Source: Spirochaetota bacterium (GTDB lineage: Bacteria > Spirochaetota > B62-G9 > DRHN01). Taken from it: DNA of 5,773 nucleotides. Each line of letters begins with the position of its first letter. The first letter of the stretch is position 1. The position numbers and the translations under genes are program-made. The notes under the pieces are model-generated. The model worked only from the letters and a program-made list of their open reading frames with translations. It did not search any database and had not been told where the DNA came from. Below are positions 1 to 5,520 of the stretch, piece after piece. Location: positions 1-5,773 of the forward strand of contig JAGLSF010000142.1 of NCBI GenBank assembly GCA_023136305.1, written 5' to 3'.

Positions 1-356
1 TCACCGCTGAAGAGGACGGATGCAATCACAATATCCGCTCCCAGTGACACGGCATGCTTCACCGATATGAGTCGTTCGTTGTATCCCCTCTCATATTCAT
101 ATGCCTTGACATAGTGAGTGGCATAGTTGACGCGAATGATGCAGAGGGGCGCATTACGGTCCGCAAAGACCTTCCTGCACTGCTGCACCATGCCGGGCAT
201 GAGCAGTAAAGCGTCCGCCTTCTTAAATGCATGTATCTGCTTCGGCAGCTCATCGATACCCGCAAAGGGTCCCATGTAGGATCCGTGGTCCGCCGCAACG
301 ATCACCACTTTGCCCCTGCTCAGAAGCCTTCCCATCCGAATTTCTTTTCCAGCCAT
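1..356 (-). CDS. Class I aldolase, DhnA/FbaB/LsrF-like (partial, C-terminus outside window)
   Basis: Only the first 118 codons are present; the frame is open to the window edge, so the gene continues beyond base 1. The start ATG (354-356) has GGAGG at 363-367 with a 6-nt spacer. The protein begins MAGKEIRMGRLLSRGKVVIV, followed by an Asp-His-Gly motif at residues 23-25 in the context VAADHGSYMGP. Further on, HAVSLGADIVIASVLFSG (about residues 101-118) matches the LGAdaV...G strand seen in DeoC/FbaB/LacD (beta/alpha)8 aldolases. In that family a lysine further along forms a Schiff base with a ketose phosphate and splits or joins carbon chains; that lysine lies outside the window. The usual length is about 250-300 residues, so roughly 40% is visible. 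It is the last visible gene of the isomerase-kinase operon, 90 bp after the isomerase stop. I infer that it cleaves the phosphorylated ketose made upstream. The family call is fairly secure; the substrate is unknown. Confidence 0.8.
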   Translation of the reverse strand, partial: MAGKEIRMGRLLSRGKVVIVAADHGSYMGPFAGIDELPKQIHAFKKADALLLMPGMVQQCRKVFADRNAPLCIIRVNYATHYVKAYEYERGYNERLISVKHAVSLGADIVIASVLFSG

Positions 357-446
357 CTTTTTCCTCCACTGTGTATTATAAAATTAATGTATATACTTAA
401 CTTTGTTTCCGTTTCGACCAGCACTATCTCCAACCTGCTTCCTGGA

Positions 447-1850
447 TCATATGATGACGCATTCCACACCGAGCATATCGGCAACTTTGCTGAGGACACC
501 GTTCAGGTTTCCATAGGCACCCGTATGATGATGAGACGGTGCAGCGTAGAGCCATTCCTCTGCGAACAACTTGATGTCTCCGCCGCCCCACTTGAAGAAG
601 GTCTGGGGCGCAGCTATATCCCGGGGTTTCATCTCCAGGTTCTGTCCCTCCGAGGCGATGAACTGGAACCTTCCCTCACCGATATTGCCGAAGGAGAATA
701 GGGTAAATTCCCCGGGCCTGTATGAGTAGTTGAAGGATGCGCCGAACCCGTGCACTCCCTCGTAGTATATGGTCGGAACGATTCGCACCTCGTTCTTCGG
801 GTCTGCAAGACCGGGATTGCCGTGCCCGTCATGTGAGTTGAACATCTGGTCGCGCTTGTAGTCCAGAATGTAGTGCTCGAGGAAGGTAGCATGCCCGGCG
901 ACCTCTTCGAGCACGAGCATGGCCATGGCACGGAGCACATCGGCTTCGCAGGTAAAGGGCACATGATTCTCAACCATTCTCGATGTTCCGTAAAAGGGGA
1001 TGATACCGACCCGTTCATCGGAAAGCCAGACCTGGTCGAACTCGGCAACGGCATCGAGGGAGTAGCCCTTCACGACCTTTTCAAGGGCTAGTGCAAGTCG
1101 TGCCGACCGCAGCATCATGGCATCATCGACCTCAATCTTTCTTCCCCTCTCCTTTTCCTCTTCAATGAGACGACCGCCCTCATTCTCAGAGGTCTCCAAA
1201 AAAGCGTCGATGATCTCATCATGATCGATAGGCCATGAGCTCGTGCCGAACTGCTCCATAATTGCGAAGTTGTCCTGCATGAGATCAGTCATGCCCTCGT
1301 AGGGGTGACCGATGATACCGATTCTTGAGTTTTTAAGCCGGCTTACCGCACGGGCAGCCTTGAGATACTCATCTATTTTCTGTAGTGCTTCCTTGTCATT
1401 GATACTGCCCGTCACGACCCAGAATCTTCTTCCGGCCCTGATCAGTGAGCTTGTTACCTCCGGCAGGCCTGCCATACCCGAGTTGACCATGATAAGATCG
1501 AAATCGGCATCCTCGCCGAACTCATCCACGAGCTGGCTGTTCCAGATGATGATGGGTATATCGAACTGGAGCAGGGCACGCATGGGAATGAGTCCCTTCT
1601 GATAGGCAAGCTCGACGAACACAATGGCATCGACCTCTTCCTTTTTCAGTATCGAGGCGGCCTTAATCGCTTCGTCTTCGTATTCGAAAAAGCCCGGATT
1701 AACGACTTTACCGAATTGTTTCAGTTTCTCCTCGTAAAGCCCCGTGACCCTGCGAGCCTCGCCCCGCATATGACCTGTCTTGTTGAACTTGTCTTCCAGA
1801 AGGGCAGTAACGAGCAGACCGATCTTGAACTCCCGTTCTACTAAAGGCAT
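447..1850 (-). CDS. L-arabinose/L-fucose isomerase-family sugar isomerase
   Basis: 467 residues, slightly shorter than E. coli AraA (500). The start ATG (1848-1850) is backed by AAGGAGG with a 7-nt spacer. The N-terminal part (about 1-290) is the alpha/beta fold of this superfamily. The C-terminal part carries a set of acidic and histidine residues that I align with the AraA Mn2+ ligands E306, E333, H350 and H450: E302 (in CEAD), E325 (in FLEHYILDY), H340 (in NSHDGHGNP) and the triplet H440-442 (in PSHHHTGAYG). The spacings are similar (23, 15 and about 101 residues against 27, 17 and 100). This supports a metal-dependent aldose-ketose isomerase acting in the cytoplasm. The sequence after the third ligand (HDGHGNP) differs from the AraA form (HMLEVCPS), so this is not a canonical AraA and the sugar is probably different. 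It lies between a ribokinase-like kinase and a class I aldolase. The family call is strong; the substrate is not known. Confidence 0.85.
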   Translation of the reverse strand: MPLVEREFKIGLLVTALLEDKFNKTGHMRGEARRVTGLYEEKLKQFGKVVNPGFFEYEDEAIKAASILKKEEVDAIVFVELAYQKGLIPMRALLQFDIPIIIWNSQLVDEFGEDADFDLIMVNSGMAGLPEVTSSLIRAGRRFWVVTGSINDKEALQKIDEYLKAARAVSRLKNSRIGIIGHPYEGMTDLMQDNFAIMEQFGTSSWPIDHDEIIDAFLETSENEGGRLIEEEKERGRKIEVDDAMMLRSARLALALEKVVKGYSLDAVAEFDQVWLSDERVGIIPFYGTSRMVENHVPFTCEADVLRAMAMLVLEEVAGHATFLEHYILDYKRDQMFNSHDGHGNPGLADPKNEVRIVPTIYYEGVHGFGASFNYSYRPGEFTLFSFGNIGEGRFQFIASEGQNLEMKPRDIAAPQTFFKWGGGDIKLFAEEWLYAAPSHHHTGAYGNLNGVLSKVADMLGVECVII

Positions 1851-1876
1851 AGATGTTCCTCCTTATGTGAGTGTAC

Positions 1877-1912
1877 GCATGTGTATGTGACACTTCGCAC
1901 ATCTACACATGC
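1877..1912 (-). other. Imperfect inverted repeat / mRNA hairpin between kinase and isomerase genes
   Basis: GCATGTGTA (1877-1885) and TACACATGC (1904-1912) are perfect 9-bp complements. Inside them TGTG (1886-1889) can pair with CACA (1898-1901), leaving a 2-nt bulge and an 8-nt loop. In the minus-strand message this is a stem of about 13 bp in the intercistronic gap, about 26 nt before the isomerase ribosome binding site begins. No U-tract follows on that strand, so it is not a standard intrinsic terminator. It may be an mRNA processing or stability element, or a protein-binding palindrome. The pairing is seen directly; the role is inferred. Confidence 0.55.
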
Positions 1913-1950
1913 CCTATTGTTAATCAATGCAATATTGAAAAGGTGTTGTA

Positions 1951-2874
1951 TCACCCAATCTGCTCGATCTCATGTCTGAAGGGCATGGCCGGAGCAGTGC
2001 CGAACCTGGTCGTACTCAGAGCGGCTACCCGGTTTGCAAACTGAATCGATTCCTGAATCCCGTTCCCCTCCGCAAGAGAAACCGCAAGGGCGCCGTTGAA
2101 TGCGTCGCCAGCACCCGTTGCATCGATGGTGTCGACCCTGAAAGCCGGAACATGACCCTTTTCGTCACCGTTCATGTAGAAAGCGCCCTTCTCCCCGAGA
2201 GTCATGACCACGGTTCCCACCCCCTTCTCGAGAAGTTCAGAGGCGCTTTCCTCGATTTCCATGCTCGAGTCGATCTTGCCGAGCAGCCCCCTTGCCTCGG
2301 TCTCATTGGGCGTGAGAATATCGACATAGGTAAAGAGCTCGCTGTCCACGGCTTTCGTCGGCGCAGGCGCTGGGTTCAGTATGGTGGTGAGCCCCAGTTC
2401 CTTTGCCTTTTTCAATGCATAGAGTGATGTTTCGAGCGGTATTTCGAAATTCGTGAGCAGTATGTCGGCCACCTTAATCCGTTCTTCACCTTTTGCCACA
2501 TCCTGGGGTGTGAGATGGCTGTTTGCACCGGGTACTATGGCGATGATGTTCTCGCCCGAATCTTCCACGAATATGGGCGCAACCCCGGTTGGGTGCTCAT
2601 CATCGATGAAGATGAGGTCTGTATCGAAACCCTCTTTCTCGAAATTACTGTACGCCGCCTTGCCGAACATATCATTTCCGATTTTTACGATGACTGAAAC
2701 CTCGGCCCCAAGCCGCTTTGCGCATACTGCCTGATTGGAACCTTTCCCGCCTGCCCCGCTCTTGAACTCATCACCGAACACCGTTTCGCCGCGAAGGGGC
2801 AGTCTTTTCAATTTCGTGGTCAGGTCCATCATAAATGAAGCAACAACAACTATATTATTTGTGCGTTTTCCCAT
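1951..2874 (-). CDS. Ribokinase-like PfkB-family sugar kinase
   Basis: 307 residues from the ATG at 2872-2874, close to the length of E. coli RbsK (309). I chose this ATG because AGGAGG (2883-2888) sits 8 nt upstream. A GTG at 2893-2895 in the same frame would add seven residues but would place that AGGAGG inside the coding region. Family signatures, numbered from the chosen start: the substrate-site Asp region ASFMMDLTT (D17), PfkB signature 1 GAGGKGSNQAV (40-50), NFEIPLE (142-148), NPAPA (168-172), TPNETEA (188-194) and signature 2 DATGAGDAFNG (251-261), where D257 is the expected catalytic base. The C-terminal TTRFGTAPAMP resembles the RbsK VTRKGAQPSVP segment. The enzyme would transfer phosphate from ATP to a sugar in the cytoplasm. 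It follows the repressor gene after 30 nt, so the two are probably co-transcribed. With an isomerase and an aldolase downstream, the real substrate may be a ketose rather than ribose. Confidence 0.88.
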   Translation of the reverse strand: MGKRTNNIVVVASFMMDLTTKLKRLPLRGETVFGDEFKSGAGGKGSNQAVCAKRLGAEVSVIVKIGNDMFGKAAYSNFEKEGFDTDLIFIDDEHPTGVAPIFVEDSGENIIAIVPGANSHLTPQDVAKGEERIKVADILLTNFEIPLETSLYALKKAKELGLTTILNPAPAPTKAVDSELFTYVDILTPNETEARGLLGKIDSSMEIEESASELLEKGVGTVVMTLGEKGAFYMNGDEKGHVPAFRVDTIDATGAGDAFNGALAVSLAEGNGIQESIQFANRVAALSTTRFGTAPAMPFRHEIEQIG

Positions 2875-2882
2875 TATGCCAT

Positions 2883-2888
2883 CCTCCT
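2883..2888 (-). promoter_or_regulatory. Ribosome binding site that fixes the kinase start
   Basis: AGGAGG on the minus strand, 8 nt before the ATG at 2872-2874. It lies downstream of the alternative GTG at 2893-2895, so it can only serve the ATG. Confidence 0.75.
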
Positions 2889-2904
2889 GTTCCACATTTC
2901 TGTT

Positions 2905-3936
2905 TCAGTTGATGTTTCGTACCGATCCTCGAACAACAAGATGGGGTTCGAAGGAGATATTCTTTACAACTGCTTCTTCATGCTCGATATTGTTCAGGAG
3001 GAGTAAAATACTCTCCCTTCCGATTCTCTTTCTTGGTTGATGAATCGTGGTGAGGGGAGGTGTGAGTGCACTTGTAACCTCGATATTGTCGTACCCGATA
3101 ATGCTGTAATTCCCGGGGATGCTGAATCCAAGCTCGTTAGCCACCTTGTATATCCCGATTGCAAGCAGATCACTGATAGTTACTATGCCGGTAAAATCGA
3201 TGTTCTTTCCCTTGATGTTTTCTGTAAGTAGTTTTTTGAATGTTTCATAACCGCTTTCTATAGATAATTCTTCAGATTGTATGATAAGCTCTTCGCGTAC
3301 CGGTATTTTATGTTTTTTCAGTGTATGAATATAGCCTTTAATAAAATGAGTGGCTTTGATCTTCTCTTGAGCAGGTGCCGTTATCAACAGAATAGTCCTG
3401 TGACCGTTTTTTATGAGGTATTCAGTTGCAAGTTCAACACCCATGCGATGGTTCGAATAGACATAGCTGTGATTCTTGAAGTAGGGAAAACTGTCAATGA
3501 TTATTGCTTCCACATTGTTCTGAGCGAGTATCTTTATATTCTCACTCTTTTCATCTATAGGTGATATGATGATCCCGTCGACCTTTTTAGCAAGGAGTAA
3601 TATGATATTCTGTCGTTCCTGATCCAGATTGTAGTGGGAGTAGCAGATGAATGAGGAATACTTCTTTTCATTCAGTACGATGCCTATTTCACTCAATATT
3701 TCAGTGTAGAAGGGATTGTTCAGGTCATTGAAGATTATACCGATGTTGAAGGTTTTGTTCTGCCGTAAGCCTTTGGCGAGAAGGTTCGGGTAGTAACCGA
3801 CCTGATTTGCGATCTCGATGATTCTGCTGGCAGTTTTTTCGTTGGCCGTGGAATCCTCGCGAAGGGCTCTTGATACCGTTGAAATCGATACTCCGGCGAT
3901 TTCCGCGATATGCTGTATCGTGACCCTTTTCTTCAT
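2905..3936 (-). CDS. LacI-family transcriptional regulator
   Basis: 343 residues, the normal size for LacI/GalR regulators. The N-terminus carries the classic helix-turn-helix and hinge: VTIQHIAEIAGVSISTVSRAL at residues 4-24, then the hinge region around NQVGYYPNLLAKGLRQ. The rest is the periplasmic-binding-protein-like sensor domain: IGIIFNDLNNPFYTEIL opens subdomain 1, IGYDNIEVTSALTPPLTTIHQP is the conserved late motif, and VVRGSVRNIN closes the protein. It should bind DNA as a dimer or tetramer and release it when a sugar or sugar phosphate binds. It is the first gene of the leftward operon, so it likely regulates itself, the kinase, isomerase and aldolase, and possibly the divergent oxidoreductase genes. 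The start ATG has only a weak Shine-Dalgarno (GGGACAG region). The gene is visibly more AT-rich than its neighbours: 24 of 60 bases are G/C at 3541-3600, against 31 of 60 at 1501-1560 in the isomerase gene. Confidence 0.93.
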   Translation of the reverse strand: MKKRVTIQHIAEIAGVSISTVSRALREDSTANEKTASRIIEIANQVGYYPNLLAKGLRQNKTFNIGIIFNDLNNPFYTEILSEIGIVLNEKKYSSFICYSHYNLDQERQNIILLLAKKVDGIIISPIDEKSENIKILAQNNVEAIIIDSFPYFKNHSYVYSNHRMGVELATEYLIKNGHRTILLITAPAQEKIKATHFIKGYIHTLKKHKIPVREELIIQSEELSIESGYETFKKLLTENIKGKNIDFTGIVTISDLLAIGIYKVANELGFSIPGNYSIIGYDNIEVTSALTPPLTTIHQPRKRIGRESILLLLNNIEHEEAVVKNISFEPHLVVRGSVRNIN

Positions 3937-3954
3937 TTGTCTGTCCCACAGTGT

Positions 3955-3982
3955 AAAATAAGAGATGTTGCAATCGGGTCAA
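3955..3982 (-). promoter_or_regulatory. Candidate sigma70-type promoter for the leftward sugar operon
   Basis: On the minus strand, TTGACC (plus-strand 3977-3982, 5/6 match to TTGACA) is separated by 16 bp from TATTTT (3955-3960, 4/6 match to TATAAT). Transcription would start near 3948, about 12 nt before the repressor ATG. That short leader fits the weak ribosome binding site there. This is a prediction from sequence match only. Confidence 0.45.
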
Positions 3983-4008
3983 TACAAATAAAAATAACAA
4001 AAAATGGC

Positions 4009-4037
4009 TTGACATGTCCAGTCCATTCAAATAGTGT
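4009..4037 (+). promoter_or_regulatory. Candidate sigma70-type promoter for the rightward oxidoreductase operon
   Basis: A perfect TTGACA (4009-4014) is followed after 17 bp by TAGTGT (4032-4037, only 3/6 match to TATAAT). An A-rich stretch (about 3983-4004) lies just upstream, where an UP element would be. The 8-bp palindrome GACATGTC (4011-4018) overlaps the -35 box and could be part of an operator. The weak -10 suggests low or activator-dependent activity; this is inference. Confidence 0.45.
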
Positions 4038-4104
4038 TGAAAACCTTACCAATAATTTGGCGATTTTTCCGTTATTTTACCATGTTTTTTGGAAAGGTTA
4101 TCAA
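4037..4104. repeat. Inverted repeat pair downstream of the rightward promoter
   Basis: TTGAAAACCTTACC (4037-4050) and the complement of GGAAAGGTTATCAA (4091-4104) match at 12 of 14 positions, with 40 bp between the arms and centres about 54 bp apart (close to five helical turns). A run of seven T follows the right arm (4105-4111). If transcription starts near 4044, the left arm overlaps the start site. The pair is then more likely two protein-binding sites in opposite orientation than an RNA stem. If transcription starts further upstream, the RNA would have an attenuator-like shape. Confidence 0.45.
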
Positions 4105-4141
4105 TTTTTTTCGGGGATAAGGATCCAAGGAGAGAGGCCCT

Positions 4142-4246
4142 ATGCCGAACGCGGATGTCTTGACTCGCATGATACAGGCAGTGGAAGATGGTGACAATGA
4201 GGGCTGCCAAACCCTCACAGAGCAGATGAAGGTCTACCCCGGGTGA
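4142..4246 (+). CDS. Small 34-residue reading frame, leader peptide or broken gene remnant
   Basis: ATG at 4142 has AAGGAG (4127-4132) with a 9-nt spacer, a better ribosome binding site than many real genes have. It encodes 34 residues with the helical-looking segment RMIQAVEDGDNEGCQTLTEQ and ends at TGA 4244-4246. A different frame picks up from GTG 4243, runs as VKDRATPIRQLVPMLKEKES and stops at TGA 4303-4305, overlapping the oxidoreductase ATG as ATGA. A single missing base near the CCCCGGG run (4237-4243) would join the two into one 54-residue protein translationally coupled to the next gene. The MIQAVEDGDNEGCQTL segment resembles the opening helices of the N-terminal (B12-binding_2) domain of corrinoid proteins; this is a weak impression without a search. 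It could be a leader peptide, a small protein, or a decayed gene. A 6-bp hairpin (TGAGGG/CCCTCA, 4198-4217) lies inside it. Confidence 0.35.
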   Translation: MPNADVLTRMIQAVEDGDNEGCQTLTEQMKVYPG

Positions 4247-4301
4247 AGGATCGGGCCACACCGATAAGGCAATTGGTTCCCATGCTGAAGGAAAAGGAAT
4301 C

Positions 4302-5519
4302 ATGATGGGCAAAGTGTTGAAAAAAGCGGATGCCGTTGTGATAGGAGGAGGTGCAGTGGGTACAGCAACGGCATACAACCTGGCATTAAAGGGAAAGAAG
4401 GTTGTTCTCTGCGAGAAGAAGAATATCGCGTCGGGGGCTACGGGAAGATGCGGAGGGATGGTTGTTCACTGCTACGGCCGGTTTTTAAATATTGAGAAGA
4501 CCGATTACCGGCTCATATTCACGCGGGCAAATACTGAAATTATGAAGGAGTATCAGCAAAACTTTGAAGTTGATTTCGAGTTTCAGCAGGTGGGCTGTCT
4601 GGACATTGCAATTGATGAGAAGGAATACGATGATCTCAAGAAGCTGCTCGAAATACAGAGGTCACTTGGAGATGACGAGATAGAACTGCTGGATAAAAAG
4701 GAGACCCTCGAGGTCATGCCGAACCTCAATCCTGAGCTGATATTTGGATCGAGACTGCGCAGATCCGACGGGAACCTCAATCCCTTTTTTCTGGCCCGTG
4801 CCCAGGCCGTGGAAGCCCGAAAGCTTGGTGCGGAGATCCTCACCCATACGAAGGTAGATGAAATTATCACGAGAAACAATGAGGTTCAGGGTGTGAAGTT
4901 AACGGATGGAATAATTGAATCGGAATTTGTGGTAAATGCAACCAATGGCTGGGCATCGCAGCTTACCGATGACACAGAAGTCATTCCTGTTCGAGAGCTT
5001 GCGATGGTAACCGAAAGGTTACCGGATCTTCCACCACAACCCTTTGAAATGCTCTGCAACGGGGATTTTGCCTATGGAGCCACGCAGACCGCGAGCGGGA
5101 ACTATAATCTTGGAGGTCCAGGACCTGCCCGTCCTCCTGATTACGATTACTATGATGAGAGGATTTACGCGGACGAGGTGCTGCGGGTCATGTCATACAT
5201 CAGTGCAGTTTTTCCATCGCTGAATGATGTGTCCGTCATACGATCCTGGGTAGGGACCATGGCGTTTACACCGGATGGTATGCCCTCAATAGGCCCGATG
5301 CCTGGCATCAAGGGATTGTATATGGCGGTTGGCTATGCTGCCGGAATGTCGTGGGCCGCTATCTCTGGAAAGGTGATCTCTGAATGCATCTGTAATGAAA
5401 AGCCGTCCCTACCCATTGAGCGAATGGACCCGGGGAGGTTCATTGGAAAGCCAAAGGTGAAATGGCCGCAGCCCTATGACTTAACGGTATGCCATGATTT
5501 TCTGACAGGAGGAGCATAA
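4302..5519 (+). CDS. FAD-dependent oxidoreductase, DAO family (HcnC/sarcosine oxidase beta-like)
   Basis: 405 residues from ATG 4302. The adjacent ATG 4305 is an equal or better start, 6 nt from AAGGA at 4294-4298. The N-terminal Rossmann FAD site is AVVIGGGAVGTATAYNL (11-27), with the ribose-binding acidic residue E38. The FAD-contact loop ASGATGRCGG is at 43-52. VVNATNGWA (210-218) is the second FAD segment, and the C-terminal FAD motif TPDGMPSIGPMPGIKGLYMAVGY spans 323-345. Length and motifs fit the catalytic subunit of HcnABC, octopine/nopaline oxidase, D-hydroxyproline dehydrogenase and sarcosine oxidase beta, which oxidise the C-N bond of amino or imino acids and pass electrons on. It lacks an obvious signal peptide or membrane segment, so it is likely cytoplasmic. 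A [2Fe-2S] partner starts one base after its stop. The substrate cannot be told from the sequence. Confidence 0.88.
   Translation: MMGKVLKKADAVVIGGGAVGTATAYNLALKGKKVVLCEKKNIASGATGRCGGMVVHCYGRFLNIEKTDYRLIFTRANTEIMKEYQQNFEVDFEFQQVGCLDIAIDEKEYDDLKKLLEIQRSLGDDEIELLDKKETLEVMPNLNPELIFGSRLRRSDGNLNPFFLARAQAVEARKLGAEILTHTKVDEIITRNNEVQGVKLTDGIIESEFVVNATNGWASQLTDDTEVIPVRELAMVTERLPDLPPQPFEMLCNGDFAYGATQTASGNYNLGGPGPARPPDYDYYDERIYADEVLRVMSYISAVFPSLNDVSVIRSWVGTMAFTPDGMPSIGPMPGIKGLYMAVGYAAGMSWAAISGKVISECICNEKPSLPIERMDPGRFIGKPKVKWPQPYDLTVCHDFLTGGA
5507..5512 (+). promoter_or_regulatory. Ribosome binding site that fixes a GTG start
   Basis: AGGAGG lies within the last codons of the oxidoreductase gene, 8 nt before GTG 5521. 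It supports this rare start codon and tight co-translation of the two subunits. Confidence 0.75.
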
Positions 5520-5520
5520 G

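Noticed and set aside
375..380. Perfect TATAAT on the minus strand just before the aldolase gene
   Set aside because: No acceptable -35 lies at 16-18 bp, and the start site would fall almost on the ribosome binding site. It may be chance in an AT-rich gap.
231..701. Plus-strand open frame of 156 codons
   Set aside because: It lies mostly antisense to the isomerase and aldolase genes, has no recognisable domain, and the opposite strand encodes clear families.
629..1054. Minus-strand open frame of 141 codons
   Set aside because: It is an alternative frame inside the isomerase gene, rich in Ser, Arg and Pro as expected of an out-of-frame shadow.
1972..2427. Plus-strand open frame of 151 codons
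   Set aside because: It is antisense to the kinase gene across its conserved motifs and has no protein-like features of its own.
4198..4217. 6-bp hairpin TGAGGG/CCCTCA as a terminator
   Set aside because: The stem is short and no T-run follows, so it is not an intrinsic terminator.
4120..4301. Glycine riboswitch ahead of the amine oxidoreductase
   Set aside because: The GGAGAG near 4129-4134 is suggestive, but the remaining conserved core of the aptamer is not present.
4046..4378. Minus-strand open frame of 110 codons across the control region
   Set aside because: It overlaps the start of the FAD oxidoreductase and the rightward leader, and its composition is low-complexity with no known domain.
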